DNA of 64,000 nt from Lichenostomus cassidix (taxonomy: Eukaryota; Chordata; Aves; Passeriformes; Meliphagidae), in the NCBI GenBank assembly GCA_008360975.2, contig CM039182.1, forward strand, positions 18,944,324-19,008,323. Direction: 5' to 3'. How positions within the stretch are numbered: position 1 is the stretch's first letter; every line of letters starts with the position of its first letter. The notes under the pieces are model-generated. The model worked only from the letters and a program-made list of their open reading frames with translations. It was not told the origin of the DNA and searched no databases. This document shows positions 1-15,400 of this stretch, piece after piece. The position numbers and the translations under genes are program-made.

Positions 1-3000
1 CAGATATGGATGAAGCAACTCATCAGTTTAAGCAATTTTTGCTAGAACTTTTCCCGCAAGTCTTTATGAAAGGGAGACTCTTCTACACCCCAAAATGTTC
101 TCCATGCCTGAAACAGGTAGCAAATTAGAAGCTTTACACAGGTTCAAATAAACAAAACCAAACAGCAAGACAGGTTAAGTAGGAAGCCTTAGCAGCTGGT
201 ACAGGCTTCAGTTATTCAACCTGGTTCAAAACTTCATTAGTATCCAAAGCCCAAATGTGAAAAATAGCACTGATTAAATGAGATCCAAATGAAGTGGTAG
301 AAAGATTTTCAGTGAAAACATAAGATGATTTGACTGCATTATTTTATTTTATTTTATTGTCTACAATCTCACTGCAATAAGCTGGTTTGGTTTTTTTTTT
401 CCTCCCCATGAAGATTGCTTTAAAACAATGAAATTGAAAGAGTATCAAGTTTGGCATATAATGAGGTTGGCATTAATACCAGCTAAATCCTTCAGATGTC
501 TGATGTTGAGAGGCATAATTTTCCTCATAGCACATTCATATCAGAAAAGCTAAATTGGTTCTCTCTTTTTTTGATCTTTTGTTTTCTCTTATGATGGTTT
601 TGCCGCTTGCATATTCAAGCATTATAATAACGACCTAGATGAGTGTGGGTGGGGGTGGTACAATTCTCCTATCTCTTTTTTTAAACCTGGTATTTGAGTT
701 TTAATACATTGATTGATCATTGGATCTTGCCTGGAAGCAGAAGTCCATAGCAGAAAACACAAAAATTATGCACAAATAGCAGCTTTGAACCAACTGAAAA
801 AACACAACAGGGTGCCAATACTGAAAGTTTACCTTATGTGATCCTCACTCTTGTTTTCACTCAGACAAATAAAAAAACTCCAAGGAATTCTTTGCCAGCC
901 AAATGTAAGACAGATTACCATTTTAGTATAAAAAAGGTCTTTGCTAAGCATGAAATCAATACTGAGAGAAAGGAAAATTACAGGTAAGAAAATTATATTT
1001 TCTTTTTTCTGTATTATATCCACTCTTGAGGGCAGAAGTAATCATTCATGGAAAGTAGCAAAGAATCACCATCATCTATCAACTGCACAGAAATGATGAT
1101 GAAAGAGTAAAATAAAATAACTCTTCCTCCCTCTCCAAACCTCAAAAAGGCCTGTTTTGAAGAAACAGTTTTCAGTAACTGCAAATTTGTGAAAGACTTG
1201 TTCTTTTCTCTATGCAAAAAAAAGGTATGTTTTTTCCAATATACCATATAATTTCTGAGTAAATATTAAATATTATGGGAAGAGGGAGATACAAGGAAAG
1301 GGGAATTTTAGACCTCAGCTTTCATGCAGACAGACTTCCCTTTCCATGCACAAAGCAGATAAAATTTGTATGTGTGCAAAGCTTGGCCTCTGTTAGTAGT
1401 ATGAATCTTCATTCCAAAGGTGTTTCTGAGCGGACTGAATGATTTGCTATATAAATACTATATATAAATACAGTTCTGGAGGAAAACTGATTTTTCTTCA
1501 CCCAGAAGCATCATACCTCCTCATAATCATGTACCTGACAAAACTGACATCTGAAAGGATATTCCCAGATTGCCACCTTTCCTGCCTGAAAACAATGGAG
1601 TAATTTGGCCTGGCAAATTACAGCAGTTTTATATAGGTTTTTCATGAACCTGCCATACACCATAGGAGATGCAAAAAGCCTTCTTTCAGGTCTGATTGGT
1701 TTAGATAGACATCATTTCAACACTACTCCCAGAAAGACAGAATGCCTTTCAAAGGTTGTGAAAAAAATTCATACCACCATTAGGGGAAAAAAAAAAAAGG
1801 TAAAATAATTGTATGCTTTAGGTTGAAGTCACCCATGTGCTGGAAAGGTCTAAGAAAAAGCCGGCATGCAGGTTTTTTAATATATCAAACCAATAATACT
1901 GGCTAGTAAGTACAAAAAACAAAAACAAAACCAACACCTCTGTTAGTGCAATACACCTCAGCACATATTCCCTCTCTGGTCTGAAGAAATTATTTTAATG
2001 CACAGCATAATGGGAAGGAGAAGATGCTGCAGTGTGAAGATTAAATACAGCTAGACATGGTGGAGGTGGCTTTACTAGCTCAGGCTTTCAGAAGCCATGT
2101 CCTATTCAAGCTCCTTCAAAAAAAGTTTTCTCCCAAAGGTAAGAAATACCTTAATATCTAGTCCCAGTAAGTACTAGACGACACTCCTTGGATGCTTTAC
2201 ACTATATTGCCAGATATAACCAAAGTGCAGAGATTTTACTATATGCCTTACTTCTGATGGCTTGAATATTACAGAAAAAAACCCAACTGCTTAGATTACA
2301 GTTTTGCTAGAGAAGAATTCAAAGTCTGATTCACTTTCAAAGATGAACATAATGACATAATTAACCACCAGTCTCTGAGGGAGTGAAAATGGGTTTGTTT
2401 TGGTTTTTTGTTTGATTTGGTTTCTTTTGTCTTGAGAGGGCCTCAATAAATTATAGAGAATAAAAAAACTTCAAGGGAGGATTAAAGATGAAAAAGTAAA
2501 ATAATACACTTAAAAAAGGACTTAGAAAAGCATTAACTGAAGGTTGTTTAGTACCATCAAAGCAGAAACAAAAAAACCTGCATTATAACTATTTGTAGAA
2601 GGAATAGTAATTAAGAAAATAAGATAAATGCATCTGTAAAGAAAGATGTTTGCTCAATCTCCCTCTCGGGATAGACCCATCAAATGCTGAATCAGTCAGA
2701 CCCTCGAAAATAAACAAATTTTAACCTACTAATTCATGTGAGGCTAGGATTTTCTTGAATTCTTATGTAATCAAACTCAAGTGGAGCTAGAAGATACATT
2801 ATGTAATAATCTGCAGGTACTCTGTCCAGCCTCCAGTGACTTTCTGTGGGAGGATGTTTGCCAGGTAAAAGCTGGGAGCCAGGGCAGCTGCTTGAATTCA
2901 AAGCCAGAGTGGTGCTGAATAATACAGCACAGAATGTGAATCCAACCAAAACCCTTTCGGGTTATACAAAGTACCACACCTGCTAAACAAAATATGAATT

Positions 3001-6000
3001 CAATTATTTTATTTGTTATTTAAAGAATTAGTACTTCAGGATTGGCTGAGCAACAAAAGCAACAAAATTTTTGTTCAACAAAATAAAATGATCCCAGAGG
3101 AGTAATTGCAGTACGTGCTTTAATTCTCAAATTTGAAACTCAGGGTGATTACACAACCTGGAATTCAGAACATCTGAAGGACACTGAGAAACATATCCAT
3201 TATTTCCTGTTCTGAGGAAGAGGCATGAACATGTCTGGCAGCTTTTGACATCTGAGTTCCAGAGTTGGATCATATCACAAATAAACACAAGACATTTGCC
3301 ACTGGTCTAGTCAGCTCCCAGGAGCCCATTTATATTACACTGCTCCAGTTCTGATTTGTTTTTATTTTTAAGAAAAAATCCCATGAGTCTTGGGTTTTAT
3401 AAAGTCCCTGGACTTCCATCTAAAATTCTGAAGGCGAGAATACAAATGAGGAAAGGTCCCACTATTATATGAGGAGATAAAGACTGGAGACAAAGCCTTG
3501 ACCTCCTGCAAAACATTGGCAAAGTTTCTTGATTTGAGGGAACCCTGACTTTACCCTAAGATCCTTCTGAGAGCGCATATAGATTCAGACTGTCACAGCT
3601 GACATTTTAAAATGGAATGAAAGGCAAATAGGTACAAACTGTTGCCCAGTTTTGTCTCAAAAGATTCTACAACAAAGGCCCATAGTTCCCTCCTAGTTGT
3701 TGGGATTTCAACTCAAATGCAACTGTTGCAGCTCATCTTTACTCTGGGTCTGTTGAGATCATGTCAGGGATTCCTCTGCCACAGTCACAGGGTCCATTTA
3801 AGCAACAGCAGTCAAGATTCAGCCAGCAGTAGTTATTCGGCACTAAAATCAACCAAAATGCCTCAAACGAAAATGATTTGAGAAATAAATGACTCTCTGG
3901 AGAAAGACAAAGTGAGTATCTTTTTCTGTATTTCACAGAATGCTTAGAAAATTCAGGAAGAAGAAATACATAACATCCTTCTGCATGAAAGAAGACTGGA
4001 TTAAACCTCAGATATTCTTGCCAGATAGTTAATACATTCTCAAGTATCTCTACCAGTGGAGACTTTGCATGTCATTAAATAATTTACTGTAGAGCTTAAA
4101 CTACTCATTCAGTCACAAGGGTTTCCCTAACCCCCCAGTCTGATTTATCTTAATGCCCTCTAAGTTCAGCACTGTTTATCCTATGCACAATGGACAGGGA
4201 GAGAAAACTACTGCCTTTCCCTTTGCAACTATGTTTTAAGCACCTGAAAAATAATTTTGTGGTCCACTTCAGACTGATGCCATTTTAGTAACCAAGCTCC
4301 TTTAGCCTTTCTCTCAACTTTTTCAGACATGTAAGATCCTGTTTGCTACACCTTCTTTGCTCTCTCCCTTGGTCTAGTTAGGTGGCTTGCATCCTTCCTG
4401 AAGGATGCAATGTGCAAGCCTGGATCCATCACTTCTGTTGAGACTGTATGAGCTCTGAAGAGAATAGATGACCTTATATTCTCTGTCTTTTTCTTAGCAT
4501 CTACTTCAGCCTTTAGAACTACAAATATGAATCCTCTTCCTCACCCATCTTTCTCACTCCTGTAATATCACAGTCACTATTCTGAGAAAGACTCTTGCAC
4601 AGTTTCATATTGAATTGGCTTCTACTTCTTTCAGAATGGTGCTCTCATTTGTCATGATCATTCTGAATACAATCCTCCAGCTTACTTTTAATCCTCTCAC
4701 CTTTGCTACATCTGCACATTCAGTACTTCTCGGTTGATTTTTCAGAGCTGGCAACTTATTAGTAAGTGTGTCTAGCATGTGCATTAGTCTCTGAGTCCTC
4801 AGATGGGATCATGGAATTGCTCTTTTCAATATGTTCCTTTTCAATGTTATAGAATTCATAGCAAGAGAACAAAATATACCTATTTCCCTTCCATTTTACC
4901 CTGAACTCTTCCCCTCTCCCCAGATGTATTGTCACCCAAGTAATGTTCCTGGTTTTATAACTGTGTTATACAATAAGTACTAAACCTCTCGTTGCTGAAG
5001 GGATGTTATGACAGTTTGCCCCTACTACCTCTGCTATTGTGCAACTTAAGATAATATTTGCCTCTAAAAGCCTAAAATGTTTCTAATGTTGTATAAGCAC
5101 GGCATTGTAGCTGTTCCTTGTTGCGGATAATCCGTTGGGTATCGGTGCAGCTGTTCATATGAGTTACACAACAGATTCCAAAAGAGCCTATGATTTGTGT
5201 GGTTATAAAGTTAACACATGCATAATACAAAACTATTCATGGCATATTTTTTGGGTAAAGCTATGCATGTTTCTTGCTCAAAGTCCCCAGTCTGTTGGGC
5301 TGCACTGACTGATATCATGGTGCACGTGGGATCCAACCTTCGTCCAAACAAAACTGATTGGTTAAAATGATCTTTCTTTTAGCAAAGACCTGGAGGATGG
5401 GTCAGTAATTTCATTAACATATCCTACTCTGGTGTGAATACTCTTAATTGAAGTGTGGAGAGGGCCTAAAGACATTTCAGATGGGAGGTTCTGTGAAATA
5501 AGGCATGTAATTAGGGAATATTTCAGAATGATGGAAGGGGTGTTTTTCATCAACACCATCTCCGCTGTTTGAGGCCATTCACTGAACTTTGCAGAAAGGA
5601 CTTTCTGAACAAGAGGAATGTGGAACACAGCTATTATTACTGTCAAGTATGACACATAGGTGAAAAACAAAAACTCTCCCTCCATTAGTTAGAAAATCAC
5701 AGCTCTGGCTAATAAAAGCTCAACATTTCATCTGTGGCCTTTACTACAGATTTCTTTAAAACTATTAGCAGCATCTTCTGTTACTCTCAGAATGAAAGCT
5801 GATAAATTAGCAACAGAGGGAAGAGCTCCTAAGCTAGACAGTTCACTTGGAGTCGTTATATAAATGGCCTGTCTGAAATGTGTCCAAGACTTAAATTACT
5901 CTGATTAGTTGATGTCCGTGGAACTGGCAACAAGCCTTTTCACTGTTGCTCTCATGGTAATTATTATTCTTGTTTCACTGCATATTTTGATAGCATTTCT

Positions 6001-8734
6001 CAAGTGTCTAGTTATAAATCTCTTAAAAGCCTGAGGATGGTTGAATCAGTAGAGGTAAAGTAAGAACAGATCCCAGCTGATATGATCCTTCCCTTTTCTG
6101 TACAACTATTTCTGAAGTTGAAAATAAGTGTCTCCCTACATCCAACCCAGAATTGATCAGAATGCACTTCAAAAAAGGAACAGGGATGCTTTTAAGCCTA
6201 TCCATTACATTTATATATCACAAAAGGATTTCTAATTCAGAACAACAAAGTTTTGAGCACACAGTTTGCTTCTTTTTGTTAGACTACTTTTTAAAAAAAT
6301 GAACTGTAAAAATAGAATTTCTAATAGTCATCATCACCACACATTTTTCCTTGCAGATAACAGCTCTCTTCGGATTCAAGAAAGCTCTGAAAGATCTCAT
6401 TTATCTAATGTTTCAGAACCAATTAATTTTACCAGAAAAATATTCATCTCATATCCTCAAACATCAAACCATTCGTGTTCCCATAATTCATCTCCCCAAA
6501 CTGCTATTAACTCTGCAATGGGAGTTTGTGTCTCTTTGTTCCCACAGTTCTTTCAAACACCACTTCAAGTCCCATCACTTCTCATTAACTAGTAACTTCT
6601 GCAAATCTCTTTGATAGAAGAGTTAAATCCCCCAAGTCAAAACTTTGTAAATTAGCATTTATTAATCCATGTTTCACCCTGCTCTGTATTATCTGCCACT
6701 GAATCAGGAATAGAAACTGCTGTCTCAGTTCCTAACATGTTAAATGACTTTAGAAAGCTCCTGTTTTATTGTCCACTGCAAAAATCATTCCTTTGGACCC
6801 TGTGCTGCCTAAGAGTGACACAAGGCCCAAGATATTCCTCTAACAATATGGTATGACATGCTGTGGAAAATAAACTGTGAAGTATTTTATGATAGATGCT
6901 GCAAGAAATTTTCCATGCTGTATGATGAAAGCAGATGTAAGCAACCTTTTGATAACTTGCAACACATCTTGCTTTTTTTCCTTGATCACACACATCCTAA
7001 TGGGTAAAGGACTTAATTCTGGTGGTTTTGAACGATAAAGCTGAAATAATCTTAAATGAAACATATATTTATACAAACATGCATCATTATAGAACTTGAG
7101 TTTCCATTTCAGTGAGTCCAATCTGGAAATACATGGCTGGCAATTGACAAAGATGCCAACCATAAATTTTGGTAAAGAGAGCTCCAAAAAAACTTTCTTA
7201 TTCCACCAACATAATTTTTCTGTTCAACAGTACAGAACTAAATGGCCTGACAATAACTATTTTCATACATATAAGTGTCATGAATGCCACCATAAAGTCA
7301 AGGAGGTGAGAAGAAAATTCTTCTTTACCAAGAAGTCAGATTACTAACTGAAAAATTCTCTACATGAAATACAATATGATAGCAAAGGAAAAAATGGTGA
7401 GTGGGCTGAGGCACTCAGGAAGCAATTTCAAGAGCTACTAGTACTGACAGACTTCACCTAGACAGAAGATGATAAATGTGCAGAGGAACTGTTTGTAAAC
7501 TGAAAAATCATCCAGCAGATTAGGCAGAAACAATTTTTCCTTAGGATCTTAGCAGGGTTTTGTTTTGGTTCCTCATCTGACACTACATTCAATTATTGAG
7601 ACAGAATGACAAAGGAGCATATGTGCTCAATGATCAGAGGACCTGCACCATCAAACTGGGCATCTGCTACTCATTTCCAAAGGATGCTGCAAGTGAGAGG
7701 CAAGTGAAAAACAGAATACTGAACAGTCCTGAGCCAGGCCAGCTGGAGCAGGACCAAGCAATTGGGCTATTTTCAGAGGAACGTTACACAAGTGGTCTAT
7801 AGAAAGTAATTTGTACCTGGGAATGCACCCTGTAATTGTTTCATTGTATTTGATCCGCAGTGTTACAGAGATGATTTACACATACATATGGCCAACAATA
7901 GACCCAAGAGTGATTGCAAAGGCAATTGCATTCACCCTTGGTCTTGCTCCCAAATAAAGTTAAAGTACACTATCATGACCCAGCCATTAATCTGAGAAAA
8001 TATAACTAGATCTGGAGGAACTGTATCCTTGAACAGGATGCATCACAGAAATAATCACCTAATTTATGAAGCTGAAGGGTCTCCTCTGACTTGATTTCAT
8101 TCTAGCTTGTCTTGCACCTGCCCCATTCTGTCCTGAATTGCTCACTCATTTTGGAAAATGTTATGGCTACCTACTGCATTCACCAGCTGTAACTGCAGCT
8201 GTTATTTCTGTTTTCTTTTTTTCCACGCACATACACACAAAACAGAAAGAAAAAAGAGAAAAAAATAACCTTTTTTTTCTTCCATCTTCCCATGTTAACT
8301 GACAGCCTAGTAAAACACATTTTGCAAACAACATTCTGAAGAATTTTAGAAACAGTGAGTCAAGTCAATTCAGTAATAGTTGTTCAGTGACAGAATCACT
8401 AAGGGTGCAATGTTACTTACAACTCCTTTTTATTGACTGCACAGCATTTATAGAAAAGATGGACTTACTTCAATTATTTTTATTAAGTGTTATGAATACT
8501 CTTTCTTCTACTTTCATTGTTTCAGATAAATCCCTGAGTAACCTTCTTAGTAATTCAGTAAGAAGGACATAATTTCTCAGATTTCATGGAGACAGTAAGT
8601 CTTCATAAATATGTGCTAACTCAGCTTCTACTAGAAACCTTTGTAATCTCACCACATTGTGGGAAAGGGAAGGAGGAAAGAACTCCTTTTCATTGAAGGC
8701 ATGTGTAGCAGTGAGTTTCTTCAAAACAGTGAAT
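1..8734. other. No gene or clear repeat recognised
   Basis: AT-rich unique-looking DNA. Open frames up to 115 codons show no recognisable domain, consistent codon use or splice context. The minus-strand frame at 5362-5685 (107 codons) is the longest with some hydrophobic content but matches nothing I know. Short A and T homopolymers and one G/T-rich stretch near 2.4 kb are the only local structure. If the first exon at 36.7 kb is real, this stretch may be intronic. Confidence 0.6.
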
Positions 8735-8887
8735 GGAATCACAGAACCACAACAACTGAACAGGCTGTTTAGAACAGGCTGCTCAAGCCCAGGTCCAAGT
8801 GAATGCTGAGCCCCTCCAAGGATGAAGGCACCACAACTTCTCCATAAATCCTATTCCAGTATTTGACCATTCTCATGTTAAACTGAA
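8735..8887 (-). mobile_element. CR1 LINE 3' fragment
   Basis: The plus strand begins GGAATCACAGAACCAC, the reversed CR1 3' end. It continues with GAACAGGCTGCTCAAGCCCAGGTCC, CCCCTCCAAGGATGAAGGCACCACAACTTCTCC and CCTATTCCAGTATTTGACCATTCTCATGTTAAA, the familiar antisense order of the CR1 3' region. The segment just after the 3' end is shortened relative to usual copies, so an internal deletion is likely. Confidence 0.85.
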
Positions 8888-9368
8888 AAATCTTAATATC
8901 TAATCAGAATAACCCACATTAATATATTTTCTTACCCAAAATTTTAAAATCTATTACTGATTTAAAGTCACAATAATTACAAAAAAATTAACTCCTTATT
9001 CATTGCTTTTTGCCCCTCAAACCCACAAATGCAAAGCTTGATTTGAATTTCTTTTGTGTCTTCATTGAATATCTGAGTGGCAAATGAAAATCTATAAATA
9101 AAATGTGCACAGGAATTCTGTACAGATGTATAGGGAAAAATGGATCCAGAATAGAGCATGAGTGTGGCAGTACATCATCCCACAGACAGAATAAACCTGA
9201 TAATTGTCCAATTAACCATTGCTGCAAAAAAGGTCTTTACCCTGTCCTGTACCACTCTAATACATGTCACACAATAAAATCCCACATTATCCTGCTCTGA
9301 TCATCAGGATGACTGGGTGTAACATGGAAGAAAGAAATTAGATATTCACTGTGCTTGCACCTCAAAGG

Positions 9369-9475
9369 GTTTTTTTGTTTTGGTTTGATTCTTTCTTTGT
9401 TTGGTTTTTGTTTTTGTTTTGTTTGGTTGTTTGTGGTTTTTTGTTTGTTTGGGGGGGTGTTTTGTTTTGTTTTTT
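9369..9475 (+). repeat. G/T-rich low-complexity tract
   Basis: About 105 bases of T runs broken by G or GG (GGTTTTTG, GTTTGGTTG types) with one G7 run. On the opposite strand it gives a Lys/Asn/Gln/Thr-rich false reading frame. Similar shorter tracts occur at 2391-2432 and 33489-33523. Confidence 0.85.
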
Positions 9476-12400
9476 AGTAACTATTGTAGCTAAGTCTCTA
9501 GGAGGCCTGATAAACATTTCCAATCTTGGGTAACACGAATTTATTAATAGAGTCCAAGGAATTACAGTGTAGGAAATTTCACCCATAGACATAAAAAAAA
9601 GATTGCTGAAGAGTTTACTGAGTCTTTTCCTTAAAAACTCTCTCATACAAATGGGACTAAATACAGATGTGATGGTAAGAACAGGAGGCTGAACATAGGT
9701 GAGTTTGTAAAATATTATTTGGGTTATCTGGATCCATTTCAGCATCCCTCTGCACTTTGAAAGATGGAAGAGCTGGGTGGTTGATTTGAGGGGTACAAAT
9801 CAACCCTTAACAAAAACTTTTAGGACTTCCTTAACATCTCTCTTGAAGGCAGCACAACTTCAGTCTCCAGTGCTGGCTTCATTGCCTTATTTTAGCTCCC
9901 AATTTAAAGCTAATTGTACAGCAGGTCACATTTAAGCCACTGGAAAAAAGCCCAGTTACTTTTATGGTGCATGACCAAGATCTGAAAGAAAATAATAAAA
10001 CCATTAATTAAATCCATTTAAAGGGAAAAAACAGCAACAAGCAAACACAACTGAGCTATGGTTATTTGGAATTACATGTAATTTTTCTAACTAGTTCCCA
10101 GGTAAATACAGGGGCCATTGTTTTCTTAAGCTTTATAAAACCCAAACCACAAAGTATCTGCTGTTGTCTCACTCTGCCACACCTGGCTTGGCTTTTGTAA
10201 TCCCAGAATTTGGGTTGCAATTTGCAGACATCTACTGGCATTTTCTCTTATCTGTCCCTTCTTCTCCCCAACAACATGGAAAGCATCTATGAAACCTCAG
10301 ACCTGAAAACTGAAGCAATGCTTCTGCTGGATGCCCTGCAAAAAGTCCATTATAATCAGAAGGCAAGCATCTGCTTTTTTTATAAAAGGGTGAATTCAAA
10401 ACATGAAATAATTAACACATACCCAGAAGTAGGAGTGCGCTCAACCCAAAAACACTGGCTACAGACTATGGCATCTTCATTTTACATTCATGATAATGGA
10501 GAGAGTCAAAACATGCCCTCCTTTATTTATTTATGTGCAACAACAATAAACATCCTTTTCCAGGTAGCACCAAGCATACCAGAAAATAGAGTTCTGTCTC
10601 CACTTCTATTCTCTGTCTCAAGATCGATAAGAGAACAGTCCCAGCAGTGTGGCACAAGATAATGAAAACATAATAAACTATAGCTCAACTTTACAATTAA
10701 AGTGATCTGTTCAAGAGTGACAAGATGCCAAAGCTCTGACACCTACAATGCCCCAACAGGCAACATGTCCAGACTGGGCAGAGCACAGTGTCTGCTGTTC
10801 ACTAAGCTATGTTAAATGCTTACTGAGACCTTGGATAAAGAAGTTTACCTAGTGCATTCCTTCTGCTCATCCGCCATCAGGTTCACTAAAGTGAACAGCC
10901 TGTGAAATCAATGGCTTCTCAATTGTTCATTTTTAGGAGAAGCACAAAACTGTTTTATATAAAAGAGACTGAACTGCCAACATTTCAATGAATCTGAAAG
11001 AACTTACCAGCCACTGACCCAAAAAGACAATCAGCACACACTAGTGAGCACTCAATGCTCCCCCACTAGGGAAATTGTTTAGTAATGGTGACATAACCCC
11101 TGGATTTTGGGTCATCAGATATAAAATATCATTACTGTTCAGTAACTATTCAGTGCTCAGAGGACACAAGAAGAGCTGGCAATCACAGTCCTTTTTTTGT
11201 GCTTGTGATGAGCAATTTCTGGCTAAACAAGTGGTTTTCTACAGTGGCAGGCTAGAGGATGCCAAGTCTATCCTGTTCCAGCCAAGGACTCATGCAGGTA
11301 TTTCAATGGGATTACCCAAGAGCTTGACAATTGATTACAAGTTTGAAGGTTATGTTGGACTGGGACCCAAGTGCTAAGCACTAAATCTCTCTTGATGAAC
11401 TTCTCTGTATAAACACACACAGAGAAAAAATAAGAAAAAAGAGAAAGACCTAGGCCCTGAAAGGTCTTTAGATACCAAAATTATTTAGATACCAAAATCC
11501 CATTGGTGTAACAGCCTTAAATATCTCTGCAGATATGAGCCAAAACCACCCTCTATGCTCCCAACTACTCTGTTTGTTGTGAGTCTTAGTGAAGAGGCCA
11601 GAGACAGAACAAACGTGCAGAAGGCAAATCCCACATGGCAACCTGGCAGGCTAGAGAGAGACATCATATTTTACTGTACCACAGCTCAGACTCTTTTGTA
11701 ACCTTCTGAATTTATGCTTCTCTGATTTGGCTGTCCACCATAAGCACTGAAGACTCTTCGAAACATAAAAGAAAATGCTACCTATACTACAACTGCCCTG
11801 CAAAAGTAGTCATAGTTTAATCACAGTTGCAAAACCACCAATACATTACATTGAGTCATATGCATCACTTTCTCTAATCTGTATCAAGGAAATATCAACT
11901 TTATTTATAGAGACTTATTTTAGTTTAACTAAAACTGTGTTACAGCTGCATGCCTACGGAAAGAAGCCATACTGGTTCCTTAAATGGATAGTCACGTAGC
12001 ACCTTCATCTGTGGAACATGTTTTCCCTGTAATTTCCCTTTGAGCGTGGAGTCTTTGACATGCAGAAGAATGGACAGCACTTGTCAAACTATGATTACTT
12101 CAGAAATTGAAATACATAAAATAATAACTGAGGCAATCAAATGCACACACAACTATCATTTGCTTGGAACACAGACAAGCAGATAGCAAATGATTCAATT
12201 TATAATTAATTCAGAGAAAGAAGGAGGAGTAGGAAAAAAACCCCTATATAAATACATTCTTCAGGAGTTAGCAGAAAATAATGACTGAACAAGGATCTCA
12301 AAAGTAAAATTAATGAATGACAACAGGAGCAGCACATGTGTATAGTGAAGATAGACTACAAGAAAATTAAACATGTTGCTTATGGGAAAACAACCACCTT

Positions 12401-15400
12401 CTCCCTATTTTGCTCAGAAAAAAACACATGGTTCCTAATGGAATTCAAGGCTATTATTCAATCAGAAGATTCTCATGAAGGCAGAAACTGTGAAAGTATG
12501 CTTCCTAAAGCAGAACTCCAGGAGATAATTGAAGCCTTAGAATCATAACAGTGATTTTCTTGAACACTCATCCCCAGGTTACCTAAAAGAAAATCCATCA
12601 GACAAGAACATCCAACGCAGTAACATAAAGGTTACAAGTCAGTGAGATGTAAATAAAGAAAGTGGAAGAAAATAAAATGCCTAAAAAATCTTTGAGGAAA
12701 ATTATGGGTAAGTATTTTCATATGTACACATGCAAATTGAACTTTACTATATAAATCACTTACCTGGAAACAATATTACTTTAAGAAATCCTAGCTCCCT
12801 TTTGAAGGGACTGTTCAGAAATTTCACAAACCTTAGTGATGTTTTAAGAGCCCTGCAATAGCCACAGTTTTCAGAACTCAACCACAGTTTTCAAGATCAC
12901 ACTCAAGCAGATTTGCTACAAAGAATACTGAAAAAGATGGACTTGACGTGTAGGAAGGCCACAGATGTCACAGCAATGCTGTGTGAGGAGCCCCAACCTC
13001 TGGTTTAAACTGATGGAGATTTAAATGGAAGTCAGACTCACAAAGCAGACCCCAGCCTGACAATTCACACATTACAACTGTCTCTCTGAAAGCAAGAAAT
13101 ATGTTTATGGAAGTTATAGAGAGGAAAAAACAGATCTTATTGATTTAAAAATTCAGTTCATAAATCCTGTGGTACCACAGGATTGGAGAGAAGAAAACAG
13201 AACAACTATTTTCTTCTTAGGGTCAGAACTGAAATTAAATCTGTGGTCTTCTCAGCCATGCAGCCATTTCTCAAGGACATCCAGTGATAAATCAAATTAT
13301 TAGAAGAGCCTTCTCATATGGAGACCAGACCCCACTCTGTGTTGCTCTTCCAGACGGCAGCAAATAATGGTGTGCTAACATTATTTGCCCTCCAGGTTCC
13401 CTTCTCACCAATGAACTTTGTCACTGCTGCTCTGAAGTTACTGAAGTTATGGTCAGAGGACAACAGGGACAGAGATGTGTTCCCAGCACTTGCCAGTCAG
13501 TGCTACATATAACCACTGCACTTATCAAAGTTAAATGACAACTGTGTGAAAATTCCATTGTCCCAAGTCCTGCAGCCACAGGGCTAACACAATTTTTCCT
13601 TGATGAGAGAATTCAGCCATTCTTCAGTTCCAAGCTATACAGAATGCACACCATACATCATACAGGGATGCAACACTCAGCTGCAGCTCCCTCTGCAGCA
13701 AGGTGAAGCACCAGCAAGGAAGGGTTAGAGAAAGGGTTGTAGCATACAAGCTGTCACAATCTAATTTATAAGCTCATAAGTCTGTGGAGAGACCTTAAAA
13801 TAGGGAAGCAATAGAAACCATTCAAAGTACCTAAGAGCCAGTAGGCAAAGGAGGCCAAACAATGGCAAGAAATTAAATAGGTTTAATATACTACTGGGCA
13901 CTCACAGATAAGTGCCATTAGCTCTCACATACTTCATTTTTTAAAAGACCAATTACAGAAGTCCTCCCACTGAATAAAGATTGTGGCTTTTACTCCAGCT
14001 TCTAGGGGAGAAAAGAAATTTGTCTGGGCAACTCAGAAATTATACAAGCAAATAAAAAATGCCATTATTATTATTATTGCTTAACAAATCCCATGATTTC
14101 CTGAGCCTTGTGGCACTTAATTTTGGAGTCAGTTACATGGTAAAGCTTGATCCATGAATGCAGGGATACAAGGCTGTTATCATCAGCATTGAAAAAGCCT
14201 GAACACTGTACCAGAGTGAATTTATTGCTTGCTCAATCTTTCACTGGAGTAGAAGATATATATTCCAACATCACCAAAGAAAATCTAAATGTTTACATTC
14301 CTATTTTCTCCAACTACTGATCAAAATCACTTTGAAGAGTACATTAAGCTAGTGCCAGGTAAGACACTGCAGTACTTGCTCCTCACAAAGAGGTTTCCAG
14401 CCATAGCAAAATTTGGCTGCTACATTCATGTCCTTATTACTGGAATGTTTTTTTCTGACATCTGCTGCCCTATAATCAGTGCTTGGATGCTAAAAATTAC
14501 ACGAGATATGATACTGTACATCTAAGCAGTGCATCAGTGAACCAAATAAAAAGACCAAGTCAAAAGCAAAGGAAAGAATTCAATAGCAAACTTAAGACAG
14601 AATGGAAACTTGAGTTCTCTCTTGGGTGTTCCCACCTGAGGTTTTCTGATATGTAGTAAAAAACAAATTATTTATATTAACCGAGGTACTAGCAAAAATC
14701 AAATCCTAACTCACAATTGCATTTAAAACAACTGCTGCAACACATGTCTCTTCAGGGAGTCCTGAGGGCAGAGGAGGTCTCACAGTTTCTCTTCACATAT
14801 GCAGAAATGTGTGCAATTGGTATTGATGAATCAGGGTAGAAAGCTACCCTAGCCATCCTTCTCTTTCTTGCTAAACTCTTTTGACATATGTCTTTATTTG
14901 CGTGTGGAGAAGCACAGGCAACATAAGTAACAGCTTCCCTGAATCCTGGAGCTCAAACAACACAGTTGTGATTTCACTCCCCCTGTGACTCAAACCAGGC
15001 TGGAAGCTTCCTTGCTATAGAAATCATGCAAATGTATTAAAAATTGTCACCACCCTTGAAGACAAGAGACATAAAGAAGGAAACACTGTTCTAAAACCTG
15101 CTGGAGACCAGGCACAGAAATTGATTTTTAGCTGGGTTCTTTCACAGAGACAATACTTGAAAGAACTGGGATTGAATGTGAATCTCCTGAAAATTGGTTT
15201 GGCCACTATCCTAAAACTGTGGGATGAAATTATAAGTCATAGTCTTCATTATTTGAAGTCTGTAAATCAGATTTCTTGTAAGATACATGTATACTCAGGC
15301 TTTGACAATAGAATATAAAAGTTACAAACTCCCAGTGAACCCTAGGAATAGACATTGCTACTTAGCTGCCTAGCACAGAGCATTTGAGGTTGGTTTGCTG

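Noticed and set aside
9362..9745. 127-codon minus-strand frame
   Set aside because: Its C-terminal third is the Lys/Asn/Gln/Thr-rich translation of the G/T low-complexity tract.
10210..10662. 150-codon plus-strand frame
   Set aside because: No domain, no codon bias, no splice or promoter context. Isolated frames of this length are expected by chance in 64 kb read in six frames.
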